A stretch of DNA of 64,000 nucleotides from Auanema rhodensis (Eukaryota > Nematoda > Chromadorea > Rhabditida > Rhabditidae), in NCBI GenBank assembly GCA_964057225.1, contig OZ059897.1, positions 1,612,001-1,676,000 of the forward strand. Reading direction: 5' to 3'. The notes beneath the pieces are model-generated. The model did not search any database and was not told the DNA's origin. It saw only the letters and a list, made by a program, of their open reading frames with translations. The position numbers and the translations under genes were made by a program. Positions 33,242-45,349 of the stretch are shown in pieces. How positions within the stretch are numbered: the first letter of the stretch is position 1; each line of letters opens with the position of its first letter.

Positions 33242-33571
33242 TTACAACAAATATATGCATTTATACATTAATTAGCAGTTTGTTGCGCAAACAGCTGCCA
33301 AATGCGCTAAAATACACCGATTGCGCCAACAGTTGCCGGATTAACAACCTGTAAACTATCCGCTTATTAATTACTTGTTACAGCATTCGATTTCGTAAAT
33401 CCAAATATTTAACAATAATTCAACTCATTTGTGACAAGTCCTTATACAATAACAACTGTCAGCCAAAATTGTGGAATATTACAATAGGATCGTTTAATAT
33501 TGTATTCATATTCTTATTATAACAGCTGTGGTACACTCTTATTTCTATAGTTTAGGAAACACTAATTCAAA
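33242..33571. other. Intergenic region between divergent genes, no gene seen (right arm)
   Basis: Mirror of 20751-21080; no gene. Confidence 0.5.
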
Positions 33572-33664
33572 ATGTTGGATCCTTCTGAGGAAACGCAGGA
33601 TTGTTGCGAAAAACAGACTTGTACACATCCGATTACAAGTACAACATTTCCAGACACTTTGTAA
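33572..33664 (+). CDS. Possible 30-aa Cys-containing micropeptide (right arm)
   Basis: Mirror of 20658-20750. The start context is TTCAAAATG, and an AATAAA lies at 33725-33730. Identity with the left copy carries no weight because the whole arms are identical. Confidence 0.25.
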   Translation: MLDPSEETQDCCEKQTCTHPITSTTFPDTL

Positions 33665-33724
33665 AAAAGAAACTCTTGCAAAATGTTAACACATGTTCTA
33701 ATTTTAAATGAAAATTTATTGTTC

Positions 33725-33730
33725 AATAAA
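33725..33730 (+). terminator. Poly(A) signal after the possible micropeptide (right arm)
   Basis: AATAAA, 61 nt beyond the stop codon; mirror of 20592-20597. Confidence 0.35.
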
Positions 33731-34006
33731 TATATTACGAAACATTTATTCTATTCTTGAACATAGTTATGAAATACATTAGCTATCAGAACATTTATAA
33801 ACTATTAGGGCTACAACAACAATTACTTTAAAGTAACATTTTTGATGCTAAAAAGTTTGAAAATATTCGTATATACTCATGACCCCTTGGCATAGTAAGT
33901 ATTCTTTAGCGTTATAGGTACATGTGGTGTACAGCTATTTATCATATTTTTATGAACACAACTTTTGCCATGTGGTACATGTGTAGTGCACCTGTTTTAA
34001 CGATCT

Positions 34007-34085
34007 TATCGAATTAACCTTCGATATGTGTTTCATTAAATTTAGTTCAAATATTTATTACTTCTTATCGAATTAACCTTCGATA
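34007..34085. promoter_or_regulatory. Two TATCGAA-TTAACC-TTCGATA dyads (right arm)
   Basis: Mirror of 20237-20315: dyads at 34007-34026 and 34066-34085. Confidence 0.55.
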
Positions 34086-34461
34086 TGAGTTCCATTGATT
34101 AACCCATAAGAGGTACGGTGAACATATTGATTACCTTTTAAATTTATTTAAATAAATAAAAAAAAACAATATATATGAGAAATAATTTATTCAGTTTTAA
34201 AGATACAATTAAAAAATATATAAATATTAAAATACATTTAAAAAGAAATATTATTAAAAATATATTTAAAAAGAAACAATTAAATAATAATATTTACAAA
34301 TACAATTTAAAATATATATAAATATTAAAAATACATTTAAAAAGAAATAAGTTTAAAAATATTTACAAATACAATTAACAAATATATAAATAATAAAAAT
34401 TGATTTAAAAATAGATTAAAAAATAATTTAAAAAAAAAAATCATGCATTTTGATTCATGCG
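34086..34461. other. AT-rich non-coding subterminal stretch (right arm)
   Basis: Mirror of 19860-20236. It contains the A-run that differs from the left arm (11 A then TTT, against 10 T then AAAAA on the left). No gene. Confidence 0.7.
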
Positions 34462-34477
34462 CAGGCTCGAGAGCCTG
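34462..34477. repeat. Short perfect hairpin CAGGCTC-GA-GAGCCTG (right arm)
   Basis: Mirror of 19844-19859. Confidence 0.7.
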
Positions 34478-34482
34478 CCTCG

Positions 34483-34596
34483 GGAGGAAAAGTATATTTT
34501 TGACAGCTGACGCCGAAAATATGATTTTGACAGCTGACGCCCCCAAAAGTATGATTTTAGCAGCTGACGCCCTCAAAAGTATGTTTTTAGCAACTG
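34483..34596 (-). repeat. Subterminal ~30-bp repeats, 4 units (right arm)
   Basis: Mirror of 19725-19838, with CAGCTGACGCC motifs read on the plus strand. Confidence 0.8.
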
Positions 34597-34636
34597 TTTG
34601 GGGGCGTGGTTAGTAAATTCGGCATGGCTCTCTACT

Positions 34637-34642
34637 TGCGTT
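34637..34642. repeat. Right target-site duplication TGCGTT
   Basis: Directly follows the element tip ...GGCTCTCTACT and equals 19679-19684. The satellite continues with TCCATGTACACTC. Confidence 0.93.
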
Positions 34643-34829
34643 TCCATGTACACTCAACATTGCTTCCAAAAACATTTTGACAAAAATTTTCCCGAAAAAT
34701 TTCAAGATAATTTTACAAAAAGTAGATGTTTTTAGATTTTTTTTTTTAAGGCAAAGACGATGGACAATGTTATTCAACGAAAAAATTAATTCTTCAGGGT
34801 GAAAATCGAGGATATAAGTGTGAACTTAT

Positions 34830-37450
34830 ATCAGTTAATATCTCGGTGCATTTTTAAGCTAACTCAAATCTAATAACACAGATCGACGCAGCTTAAAAAT
34901 CCGCATCGAATGCACTATATAACATTGAGAAACGCTCAATACAAAAATTATTTATGATTGTTTGAAAAATGATGCATTAGTGTATGTTGAGTTTCCATGT
35001 ACACTCAACATTGCTTCCAAAAACATTTTGACAAAAATTTTCCCGAAAAATTTCAAGATAATTTTACAAAAAGTAGATGTTTTTGAATTTCTTTTATTAA
35101 GGCGAAAACGATGGACAATGTTATTCAACGAAAAAATTAATTCTTCAGGGTGAAAATCGAGGATATAAGTGTGAACTTATATCAGTTGATATCTCGGTGC
35201 ATATTTAAACTAGCGCAAATCTAATAACACAGATCGACGCAGCTTAAAAATCCGTTTCGAATGCACTATACTACATTAAGAAACGCTCAATACGAAAATT
35301 ATTTATGATTGTTTGAAAAAAGATGCATTAGTGTATGTTGAGTTTCCATGTACACTCAACATTGCTTCCAAAAACATTTTGACAAAAATTTTCCCGAAAA
35401 ATTTCAAGATAATTTTACAAAAAGTAGATGTTTTTGAATTTCTTTTATTAAGGCGAAAACGATGGACAATGTTATTCAACGAAAAAATTAATTCTTCAGG
35501 GTGAAAATCGAGGATATAAGTGTGAACTTATATCAATTGATATCTCGGTGCATTTTTAAGCTAACTCAAATCTGATAACACAGATCGACGCAGCTTAAAA
35601 ATCCGTTTCGAATGCACTATACTACATTGAGAAACGCTCAATACAAAAATTATTTATGATTGTTTGAAAAATGATGCATTAGTGTATGTTGAGTTTCCAT
35701 GTACACTCAACATTGCTTCCAAAAACATTTTGACAAAAATTTTCCCGAAAAATTTCAAGATAATTTTACAAAAAGTAGATGTTTTTGAATTTCTTTTATT
35801 AAGGCGAAAACGATGGACAATGTTATTCAACGAAAAAATTAATTCTTCAGGGTGAAAATCGAGGATATAAGTGTGAACTTATATCAATTGATATCTCGGT
35901 GCATTTTTAAGCTAGCGCATATCTGATAACATAGATCGACGCAGCTTAAAAATCCGCATCGAATGCACTATATAACAATGAGAAACGCTCAATACAAAAA
36001 TTATTTATGATTGTTTGAAAAATGATGCATTAGTGTATGTTGAGTTTCCATGTACACTCAACATTGCTTCCAAAAACATTTTGACAAAAATTTTCCCGAA
36101 AAATTTCAAGATAATTTTACAAAAAGTAGATGTTTTTGAATTTCTTTTATTAAGGCGAAAACGATGGACAATGTTATTCAACGAAAAAATTAATTCTTCA
36201 GGGTGAAAATCGAGGATATAAGTGTGAACTTATATCAGTTAATATCTCGGTGCATTTTTAAGCTAACTCAAATCTAATAACACAGATCGACGCAGCTTAA
36301 AAATCCGCATCGAATGCACTATATAACATTGAGAAACGCTCAATACAAAAATTATTTATGATTGTTTGAAAAATGATGCATTAGTGTATGTTGAGTTTCC
36401 ATGTACACTCAACATTGCTTCCAAAAACATTTTGACAAAAATTTTCCCGAAAAATTTCAAGATAATTTTACAAAAAGTAGATGTTTTTGAATTTCTTTTA
36501 TTAAGGCGAAAACGATGGACAATGTTATTCAACGAAAAAATTAATTCTTCAGGGTGAAAATCGAGGATATAAGTGTGAACTTATATCAGTTGATATCTCG
36601 GTGCATATTTAAACTAGCGCAAATCTAATAACACAGATCGACGCAGCTTAAAAATCCGTTTCGAATGCACTATACTACATTAAGAAACGCTCAATACGAA
36701 AATTATTTATGATTGTTTGAAAAAAGATGCATTAGTGTATGTTGAGTTTCCATGTACACTCAACATTGCTTCCAAAAACATTTTGACAAAAATTTTCCCG
36801 AAAAATTTCAAGATAATTTTACAAAAAGTAGATGTTTTTGAATTTCTTTTATTAAGGCGAAAACGATGGACAATGTTATTCAACGAAAAAATTAATTCTT
36901 CAGGGTGAAAATCGAGGATATAAGTGTGAACTTATATCAATTGATATCTCGGTGCATTTTTAAGCTAACTCAAATCTGATAACACAGATCGACGCAGCTT
37001 AAAAATCCGTTTCGAATGCACTATACTACATTGAGAAACGCTCAATACAAAAATTATTTATGATTGTTTGAAAAATGATGCATTAGTGTATGTTGAGTTT
37101 CCATGTACACTCAACATTGCTTCCAAAAACATTTTGACAAAAATTTTCCCGAAAAATTTCAAGATAATTTTACAAAAAGTAGATGTTTTTGAATTTCTTT
37201 TATTAAGGCGAAAACGATGGACAATGTTATTCAACGAAAAAATTAATTCTTCAGGGTGAAAATCGAGGATATAAGTGTGAACTTATATCAATTGATATCT
37301 CGGTGCATTTTTAAGCTAGCGCATATCTGATAACATAGATCGACGCAGCTTAAAAATCCGCATCGAATGCACTATATAACAATGAGAAACGCTCAATACA
37401 AAAATTATTTATGATTGTTTGAAAAATGATGCATTAGTGTATGTTGAGTT
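34830..37450 (+). repeat. Four-monomer higher-order repeat of the 351-bp satellite
   Basis: The ordered variants CAGTTAATATC, GCATATTTAAACTAG, a GAAAAAAGATG monomer and GCGCATATCTGATAACATAG recur after 1404 bp (4 x 351). They run from about 34830-36216 and again from about 36234. The second copy fades near 37450. Confidence 0.8.
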
Positions 37451-40400
37451 TCCATGTACACTCAACATTGCTTCCAAAAACATTTTGACAAAAATTTTCC
37501 CGAAAAATTTCAAGATAATTTTACAAAAAGTAGATGTTTTTAGATTCCTTTTTTCAAGGCGAAGACGATGGACAATGTTATTCAACGAAAAAATTAATTC
37601 TTCAGGGTGAAAATCGAGGATATAAGTGTGAACTTATATCAATTGATATCTCGGTGCATTTTTAAGCTAGCGCATATCTGATAACATAGATCGACGCAGC
37701 TTAAAAATCCGCATCGAATGCACTATATAACATTGAGAAACGCTCAATACAAAAATTATTTATGATTGTTTGAAAAATGATGCATTAGTGTATGTTGAGT
37801 TTCCATGTACACTCAACATTGCTTCCAAAAACATTTTGACAAAAATTTTCCCGAAAAATTTCAAGATAATTTTACAAAAAGTAGATGTTTTTAGATTCGT
37901 TTTTTTAAGGCGAAGACGATGGACAATGTTATTCAACGAAAAAATTAATTCTTCAGGGTGAAAATCGAGGATATAAGTGTGAACTTATATCAATTGATAT
38001 CTCGGTGCATTTTAAAAGCTAACTCAAATCTGATAACACAGATCGACGCAGCTTAAAAATCCGCATCGAATGCACTATATAACATTGAGAAACGCTCAAT
38101 ACAAAAATTATTTATGATTGTTTGAAAAATGATGCATTAGTGTATGTTGAGTTTCCATGTACACTCAACATTGCTTCCAAAAACATTTTGACAAAAATTT
38201 TCCCCAAAAATTTCAAAATAATTTTACAAAAACTAGATGTTTTTAGATTCCTTTTTTTAAGGCGAAGACGATGGACAATGTTATTCAACGAAAAAATTAA
38301 TTCTTCAGGGTGAAAATCGAGGATATAAGTGTGAACTTATATCAGTTGATATATCGGTGCATTTTTGAGCTAGCGCAAATCTGATAACACAGATCGACGC
38401 AGCTTAAAAATCCGCATCGAATGCACTATATAACATTGAAAAAGGCTTGATACGAAAATTATTTATGATTGTTTGAAAAATGATGCATTAGTGTATGTTG
38501 AGTTTCCATGTACACTCAACATTGCTTCCAAAAACATTTTGACAAAAATTTTCCCGAAAAATTTCAAGATAATTTTACAAAAAGTAGATGTTTTTAGATT
38601 TCTTTTTTTGAGGCAAAGACGATGGACAATGTTATTCAACGAAAAAATTAATTCTTCAGGGTGAAAATCGAGGATATAAGTGTGAACTTATATCAGTTTA
38701 TATATCGGTGCATTTTTGAGCTAGCGCAAATCTGATAACACAGATCGACGCAGCTTAAAAATCCGCATCGAATGCACTATATAACATTGAGAAACGCTCA
38801 ATACAAAAATTATTTATGATTTTTTGAAAAAAGATGCATTAGTGTATGTTGAGTTTCCATGTACACTCAACATTGCTTCCAAAAACATTTTGACAAAAAT
38901 TTTCCCGAAAAATTTCAAGATAATTTAACAAAGAGTAGATGTTTTTAGATTCCTTTTTTTAAGGCGAAGACGATGGACAATGTTATTCAACAAAAAAATC
39001 AATTCTTCAGGGTGAAAATCGAGGATATAAGTGTGAACTTATATCAGTTGATATATCGGTGAATTTTTAAGCTAGCGCAAATCTGATAACACAGATCGAC
39101 GCCGCTCAAAAATACGCATCGAATGCACTATACTACATTGAGAAACGCTCAATACAAAAATTATTTATGATTGTTTGAAAAAAGATGCATTAGTGTATGT
39201 TGAGTTTCCATGTACACTCAACATTGCTTCCAAAAACATTTTGACAAAAATTTTCCCGAAAAATTTCAAGATAATTTTACAAAAACTAGATGTTTTTAGA
39301 TTCCTTTTTTTAAGGCGAAGACGATGGACAATGTTATTCAACGAAAAAATTAATTCTTCAGGGTGAAAATCGAGGATATAAGTGTGAACTTATATCAGTT
39401 GATATACCGGTGCATTTTTGAGCTAGCGCAAATCTGATAACACAGATCGACGCAGCTTAGAAATCCGCATCGAATGCACTATATAACATTGAGAAACGCT
39501 CAATACAAAAATTATTTATGATTTTTTGAAAAAAGATGCATTAGTGTATGTTGAGTTTCCATGTACACTCAACATTGCTTCCAAAAACATTTTGACAAAA
39601 ATTTTCCCCAAAAATTTCAAGATAATTTTACAAAAAGTAGATGTTTTTAGATTCCTTTTTGTGAGGCGAAGACGATGGACAATGTTATTCAACGAAAAAA
39701 TTAATTCTTCAGGGTGAAAATCGAGGATATAAGTGTGAACTTATATCAGTTGATATCTCGGTGCATTTTTAAGCTAGCGCAAATCTGATAACACAGATCG
39801 ACGCCGCTCAAAAATACGCATCGAATGCACTATACTACATTGAGAAACGCTCAATACAAAAATTATTTATAATTGTTTGAAAAAAGATGCATTAGTGTAT
39901 GTTGAGTTTCCATGTACACTCAACATTGCTTCCAAAAACATTTTGACAAAAATTTTCCCGAAAAATTTCAAGATAATTTTACAAAAACTAGATGTTTTTA
40001 GATTCCTTTTTTTAAGGCGAAGACGATGGACAATGTTATTCAACAAAAAAATTAATTCTTCAGGGTGAAAATCGAGGATATAAGTGTGAACTTATATCAG
40101 TTGATATCTCGGTGCATTTTTAAGCTAGCGCAAATCTAATAACAAAGATCGACGCAGCTTAAAAATCCGTTTCGAATGCACTATACTACATTGAGAAACG
40201 CTCAATACAAAAATTATTTATGATTGTTTGAAAAAAGATGCATTAGTGTATGTTGAGTTTCCATGTACACTCAACATTGCTTCCAAAAACATTTTGACAA
40301 AAATTTTCCCGAAAAATTTCAAGATAATTTTACAAAAACTAGATGTTTTTAGATTCCTTTTTTTAAGGCGAAGACGATGGACAATGTTATTCAACAAAAA

Positions 40401-41279
40401 AATTAATTCTTCAGGGTGAAAATCGAGGATATAAGTGTGAACTTATATCAGTTGATATCTCGGTGCATTTTTAAGCTAGCGCAAATCTAATAACAAAGAT
40501 CGACGCAGCTTAAAAATCCGTTTCGAATGCACTATACTACATTGAGAAACGCTCAATACAAAAAATATTTATGATTGTTTGAAAAAAGATGCATTAGTGT
40601 ATGTTGAGTTTCCATGTACACTCAACATTGCTTCCAAAAACATTTTGACAAAAATTTTCCCGAAAAATTTCAAGATAATTTTACAAAAAGTAGATGTTTT
40701 TAGATTCCTTTTTCTAAGGCAAAGACGATGGTAAATGTTATTCAACGAAAAAATTAATTCTTCAGGGTGAAAATCGAGGATATAAGTGTGAACTTATATC
40801 AGTTGATATCTCGGTGCATTTTTAAGCTAGCGCAAATCTGATAACACAGATCGACGCAGCTTAAAAATCCGCATCGAATGCACTATTATACATTGAGAAA
40901 CGTTCAATACAAAAATTATTTATGATTGTTTGAAAAAAGATGCATTAGTGTATGTTGAGTTTCCATGTACACTCAACATTGCTTCCAAAAACATTTTGAC
41001 AAAAATTTTCCCGAAAAATTTCAAGATAATTTTACAAAAACTAGATGTTTTTAGATTCCTTTTTTTAAGGCGAAGACGATGGACAATGTTATTCAACAAA
41101 AAAATTAATTCTTCAGGGTGAAAATCGAGGATATAAGTGTGAACTTATATCAGTTGATATCTCGGTGCATTTTTAAGCTAGCGCAAATCTGATAACACAG
41201 ATCGACGCCGCTCAAAAATACGCATCGAATGCACTATACTACATTGAGAAACGCTCAATACAAAAATTATTTATAATTG

Positions 41280-44200
41280 TTTGAAAAAAGATGCATTAGT
41301 GTATGTTGAGTTTCCATGTACACTCAACATTGCTTCCAAAAACATTTTGACAAAAATTTTCCCGAAAAATTTCAAGATAATTTTACAAAAACTAGATGTT
41401 TTTAGATTCCTTTTTTTAAGGCGAAGACGATGGACAATGTTATTCAACAAAAAAATTAATTCTTCAGGGTGAAAATCGAGGATATAAGTGTGAACTTATA
41501 TCAGTTGATATCTCGGTGCATTTTTAAGCTAGCGCAAATCTAATAACAAAGATCGACGCAGCTTAAAAATCCGTTTCGAATGCACTATACTACATTGAGA
41601 AACGCTCAATACAAAAATTATTTATGATTGTTTGAAAAAAGATGCATTAGTGTATGTTGAGTTTCCATGTACACTCAACATTGCTTCCAAAAACATTTTG
41701 ACAAAAATTTTCCCGAAAAATTTCATGATAATTTTACAAAAACTAGATGTTTTTAGATTCCTTTTTTTAAGGCAAAGACGATGGACAATGTTAATCAACG
41801 AAAAAATTAATTCTTCAGGGTGAAAATCGAGGATATAAGTGTGAACTTATATCAGTTGATATCTCGGTGCATTTTTAAGCTAGCGCAAATCTAATAACAA
41901 AGATCGACGCAGCTTAAAAATCCGTTTCGAATGCACTATACTACATTGAGAAACGCTCAATACAAAAAATATTTATGATTGTTTGAAAAAAGATGCATTA
42001 GTGTATGTTGAGTTTCCATGTACACTCAACATTGCTTCCAAAAACATTTTGACAAAAATTTTCCCGAAAAATTTCAAGATAATTTTACAAAAAGTAGATG
42101 TTTTTAGATTCCTTTTTTTAAGGCAAAGACGATGGTAAATGTTATTCAACGAAAAAATTAATTCTTCAGGGTGAAAATCGAGGATATAAGTGTGAACTTA
42201 TATCAGTTGATATCTCGGTGCATTTTTAAGCTAGCGCAAATCTGATAACACAGATCGACGCAGCTTAAAAATCCGCATCGAATGCACTATACTACATTGA
42301 GAAACGTTCAATACAAAAATTATTTATGATTGTTTGAAAAAAGATGCATTAGTGTATGTTGAGTTTCCATGTACACTCAACATTGCTTCCAAAAACATTT
42401 TGACAAAAATTTTCCCGAAAAATTTCAAGATAATTTTACAAAAACTAGATGTTTTTAGATTCCTTTTTTTAAGGCGAAGACGATGGACAATGTTATTCAA
42501 CAAAAAAATTAATTCTTCAGGGTGAAAATCGAGGATATAAGTGTGAACTTATATCAGTTGATATCTCGGTGCATTTTTAAGCTAGCGCAAATCTGATAAC
42601 ACAGATCGACGCAGCTTAAAAATCCGCATCGAATGCACTATATAACATTGAGAAACGCTCAATACAAAAATTATTTATGATTTTTTGAAAAAAGATGCAT
42701 TAGTGTATGTTGAGTTTCCATGTACACTCAACATTGCTTCCAAAAACATTTTGACAAAAATTTTCCCGAAAAATTTCAAGATAATTTAACAAAGAGTAGA
42801 TGTTTTTAGATTCCTTTTTTTAAGGCGAAGACGATGGACAATGTTATTCAACGAAAAAATTAATTCTTCAGGGTGAAAATCGAGGATATAAGTGTGAACT
42901 TATATCAGTTGATATCTCGGTGCATTTTTAAGCTAGCGCAAATCTGATAACACAGATCGACGCCGCTCAAAAATACGCATCGAATGCACTATACTACATT
43001 GAGAAACGCTCAATACAAAAATTATTTATAATTGTTTGAAAAAAGATGCATTAGTGTATGTTGAGTTTCCATGTACACTCAACATTGCTTCCAAAAACAT
43101 TTTGACAAAAATTTTCCCGAAAAATTTCAAGATAATTTTACGAAAACTAGATGTTTTTAGATTCCTTTTTTTAAGGCGAAGACGATAGACAATGTTATTC
43201 AACAAAAAAATTAATTCTTCAGGGTGAAAATCGAGGATATAAGTGTGAACTTATATCAGTTGATATCTCGGTGAATTTTTAAGCTAACTCAAATCTGATA
43301 ACACAGATCGACGCAGCTTAAAAATCCGTTTCGAATGCAATATACTACATTGAGAAACGCTCAATACAAAAATTATTTATGATTGTTTGAAAAAAGATGC
43401 ATTAGTGTATGTTGAGTTTCCATGTACACTCAACATTGCTTCCAAAAACATTTTGACAAAAATTTTCCCGGAAAATTTCAAGATAATTTTACAAAAACTA
43501 GATGTTTTTAGATTCCTTTTTTTAAGGCGAAGACGATGGACAATGTTATTCAACAAAAAAATTAATTCTTCAGGGTGAAAATCGAGGATATAAGTGTGAA
43601 CTTATATCAGTTGATATCTCGGTGCATTTTTAAGCTAGCGCAAATCTAATAACAAAGATCGACGCAGCTTAAAAATCCGTTTCGAATGCACTATACTACA
43701 TTGAGAAACGCTCAATACAAAAAATATTTATAATTGTTTGAAAAAAGATGCATTAGTGTATGTTGAGTTTCCATGTACACTCAACATTGCTTCCAAAAAC
43801 ATTTTGACAAAAATTTTCCCGAAAAATTTCAAGATAATTTTACAAAAACTAGATGTTTTTAGATTCCTTTTTTTAAGGCGAAGACGATGGACAATGTTAT
43901 TCAACAAAAAAATTAATTCTTCAGGGTGAAAATCGAGGATATAAGTGTGAACTTATATCAGTTGATATCTCGGTGCATTTTTAAGCTAGCGCAAATCTAA
44001 TAACAAAGATCGACGCAGCTTAAAAATCCGTTTCGAATGCACTATACTACATTGAGAAACGCTCAATACAAAAATTATTTATGATTGTTTGAAAAAAGAT
44101 GCATTAGTGTATGTTGAGTTTCCATGTACACTCAACATTGCTTCCAAAAACATTTTGACAAAAATTTTCCCGAAAAATTTCATGATAATTTTACAAAAAC

Positions 44201-44980
44201 TAGATGTTTTTAGATTCCTTTTTTTAAGGCAAAGACGATGGACAATGTTAATCAACGAAAAAATTAATTCTTCAGGGTGAAAATCGAGGATATAAGTGTG
44301 AACTTATATCAGTTGATATCTCGGTGAATTTTTAAGCTAACTCAAATCTGATAACACAGATCGACGCAGCTTAAAAATCCGTTTCGAATGCATTATACTA
44401 CATTGGGAAACGCTCAATACAAAAATTATTTATGATTGTTTGAAAAAAGATGCATTAGTGTATGTTGAGTTTCCATGTACACTCAACATTGCTTCCAAAA
44501 ACATTTTGACAAAAATTTTCCCGAAAAATTTCAAGATAATTTTACAAAAAGTAGATGTTTTTAGATTCCTTTTTTTAAGGCAAAGACGATGGTAAATGTT
44601 ATTCAACGAAAAAATTAATTCTTCAGGGTGAAAATCGAGGATATAAGTGTGAACTTATATCAGTTGATATCTCGGTGCATTTTTAAGCTAGCGCAAATCT
44701 GATAACACAGATCGACGCAGCTTAAAAATCCGCATCGAATGCACTATACTACATTGAGAAACGTTCAATACAAAAATTATTTATGATTGTTTGAAAAAAG
44801 ATGCATTAGTGTATGTTGAGTTTCCATGTACACTCAACATTGCTTCCAAAAACATTTTGACAAAAATTTTCCCGAAAAATTTCAAGATAATTTTACAAAA
44901 ACTAGATGTTTTTAGATTCCTTTTTTTAAGGCGAAGACGATGGACAATGTTATTCAACAAAAAAATTAATTCTTCAGGGT
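41280..44980 (+). repeat. Seven-monomer offset duplication in the 351-bp satellite
   Basis: Monomers at about 41.28-42.5 kb recur at about 43.74-44.98 kb (offset 2457 = 7 x 351). They share private variants such as AATTTCATGATAATTTTAC with GTTAATCAACG (41700-41800 and 44160-44260), followed by a GATGGTAAATG monomer. Confidence 0.75.
42551..42734. repeat. Four dyad symmetries in a representative 351-bp monomer
   Basis: In this monomer: ATATCA-GT-TGATAT (42551-42564); ATTTTTAAGCT(A)GCG paired with CGCAGCTTAAAAAT (42573-42623), whose loop itself contains ATCTG...CAGAT (42591-42606); ATTGAG-AAACG-CTCAAT (42647-42663); and ATGTTGAGT paired with ACTCAACAT around a 10-nt loop (42707-42734). All four fall within 184 bp and recur, with variants, in nearly every monomer. 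Confidence 0.85.
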
Positions 44981-45349
44981 GAAAATCGAGGATATAAGTG
45001 TGAACTTATATCAGTTGATATCTCGGTGCATTTTTAAGCTAGCGCAAATCTAATAACAAAGATCGACGCAGCTTAAAAATCCGTTTCGAATGCACTATAC
45101 TACATTGAGAAACGCTCAATACAAAAAATATTTATGATTGTTTGAAAAAAGATGCATTAGTGTATGTTGAGTTTCCATGTACACTCAACATTGCTTCCAA
45201 AAACATTTTGACAAAAATTTTCCCGAAAAATTTCAAGATAATTTTACAAAAAGTAGATGTTTTTAGATTCCTTTTTTTAAGGCAAAGACGATGGTAAATG
45301 TTATTCAACGAAAAAATTAATTCTTCAGGGTGAAAATCGAGGATATAAG

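Larger units (their letters stand above)
19685..34636. mobile_element. 14.95-kb palindromic (fold-back) Polinton/Maverick-type element
   Basis: The ends are perfect inverted AGTAGAGAGCCATGCC, flanked by a 6-bp duplication. The two ~5.5-kb arms (19685-25206 and 29115-34636) are near-identical inverted copies: position x in one corresponds to 54321-x or 54322-x in the other. Between them lie two opposed arrays of a 200-bp repeat. Each arm encodes a DDE integrase with a C-terminal chromodomain of the type carried by Polintons, a 279-aa unknown, a Cys-rich small protein and a possible micropeptide. No polymerase B, packaging ATPase, protease or capsid gene is visible, so the copy should not replicate alone. 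Ginger-type DNA transposons also have retroviral-like integrases, but they make 4-bp duplications. The element class is well supported; the origin of the palindrome is inference. Confidence 0.9.
29115..34636 (-). repeat. Right arm of the giant inverted repeat
   Basis: Reverse-complement partner of 19685-25206, with the same genes in mirror order. The very few differences are listed under the left arm. Confidence 0.93.

Noticed and set aside
34337-34576. 79-codon frame across the right tip
   Set aside because: It runs through the ~30-bp subterminal repeats (GASAVKI-like repeats) and then the AT-rich stretch. It is composition-driven and has no gene signals.
19685-34636. Classical Foldback (FB) or Ginger-type element
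   Set aside because: FB elements lack a chromodomain integrase, and Ginger elements make 4-bp target duplications. The 6-bp duplication and the integrase layout fit Polinton better.
19685-34636. Palindrome dismissed purely as an assembly mirror artefact
   Set aside because: The ends have a proper 6-bp target duplication in uninterrupted satellite on both sides. The arms differ by a few bases, and the two core arrays differ in length and unit order, which a simple mirrored read would not give. Long-read confirmation is still desirable.
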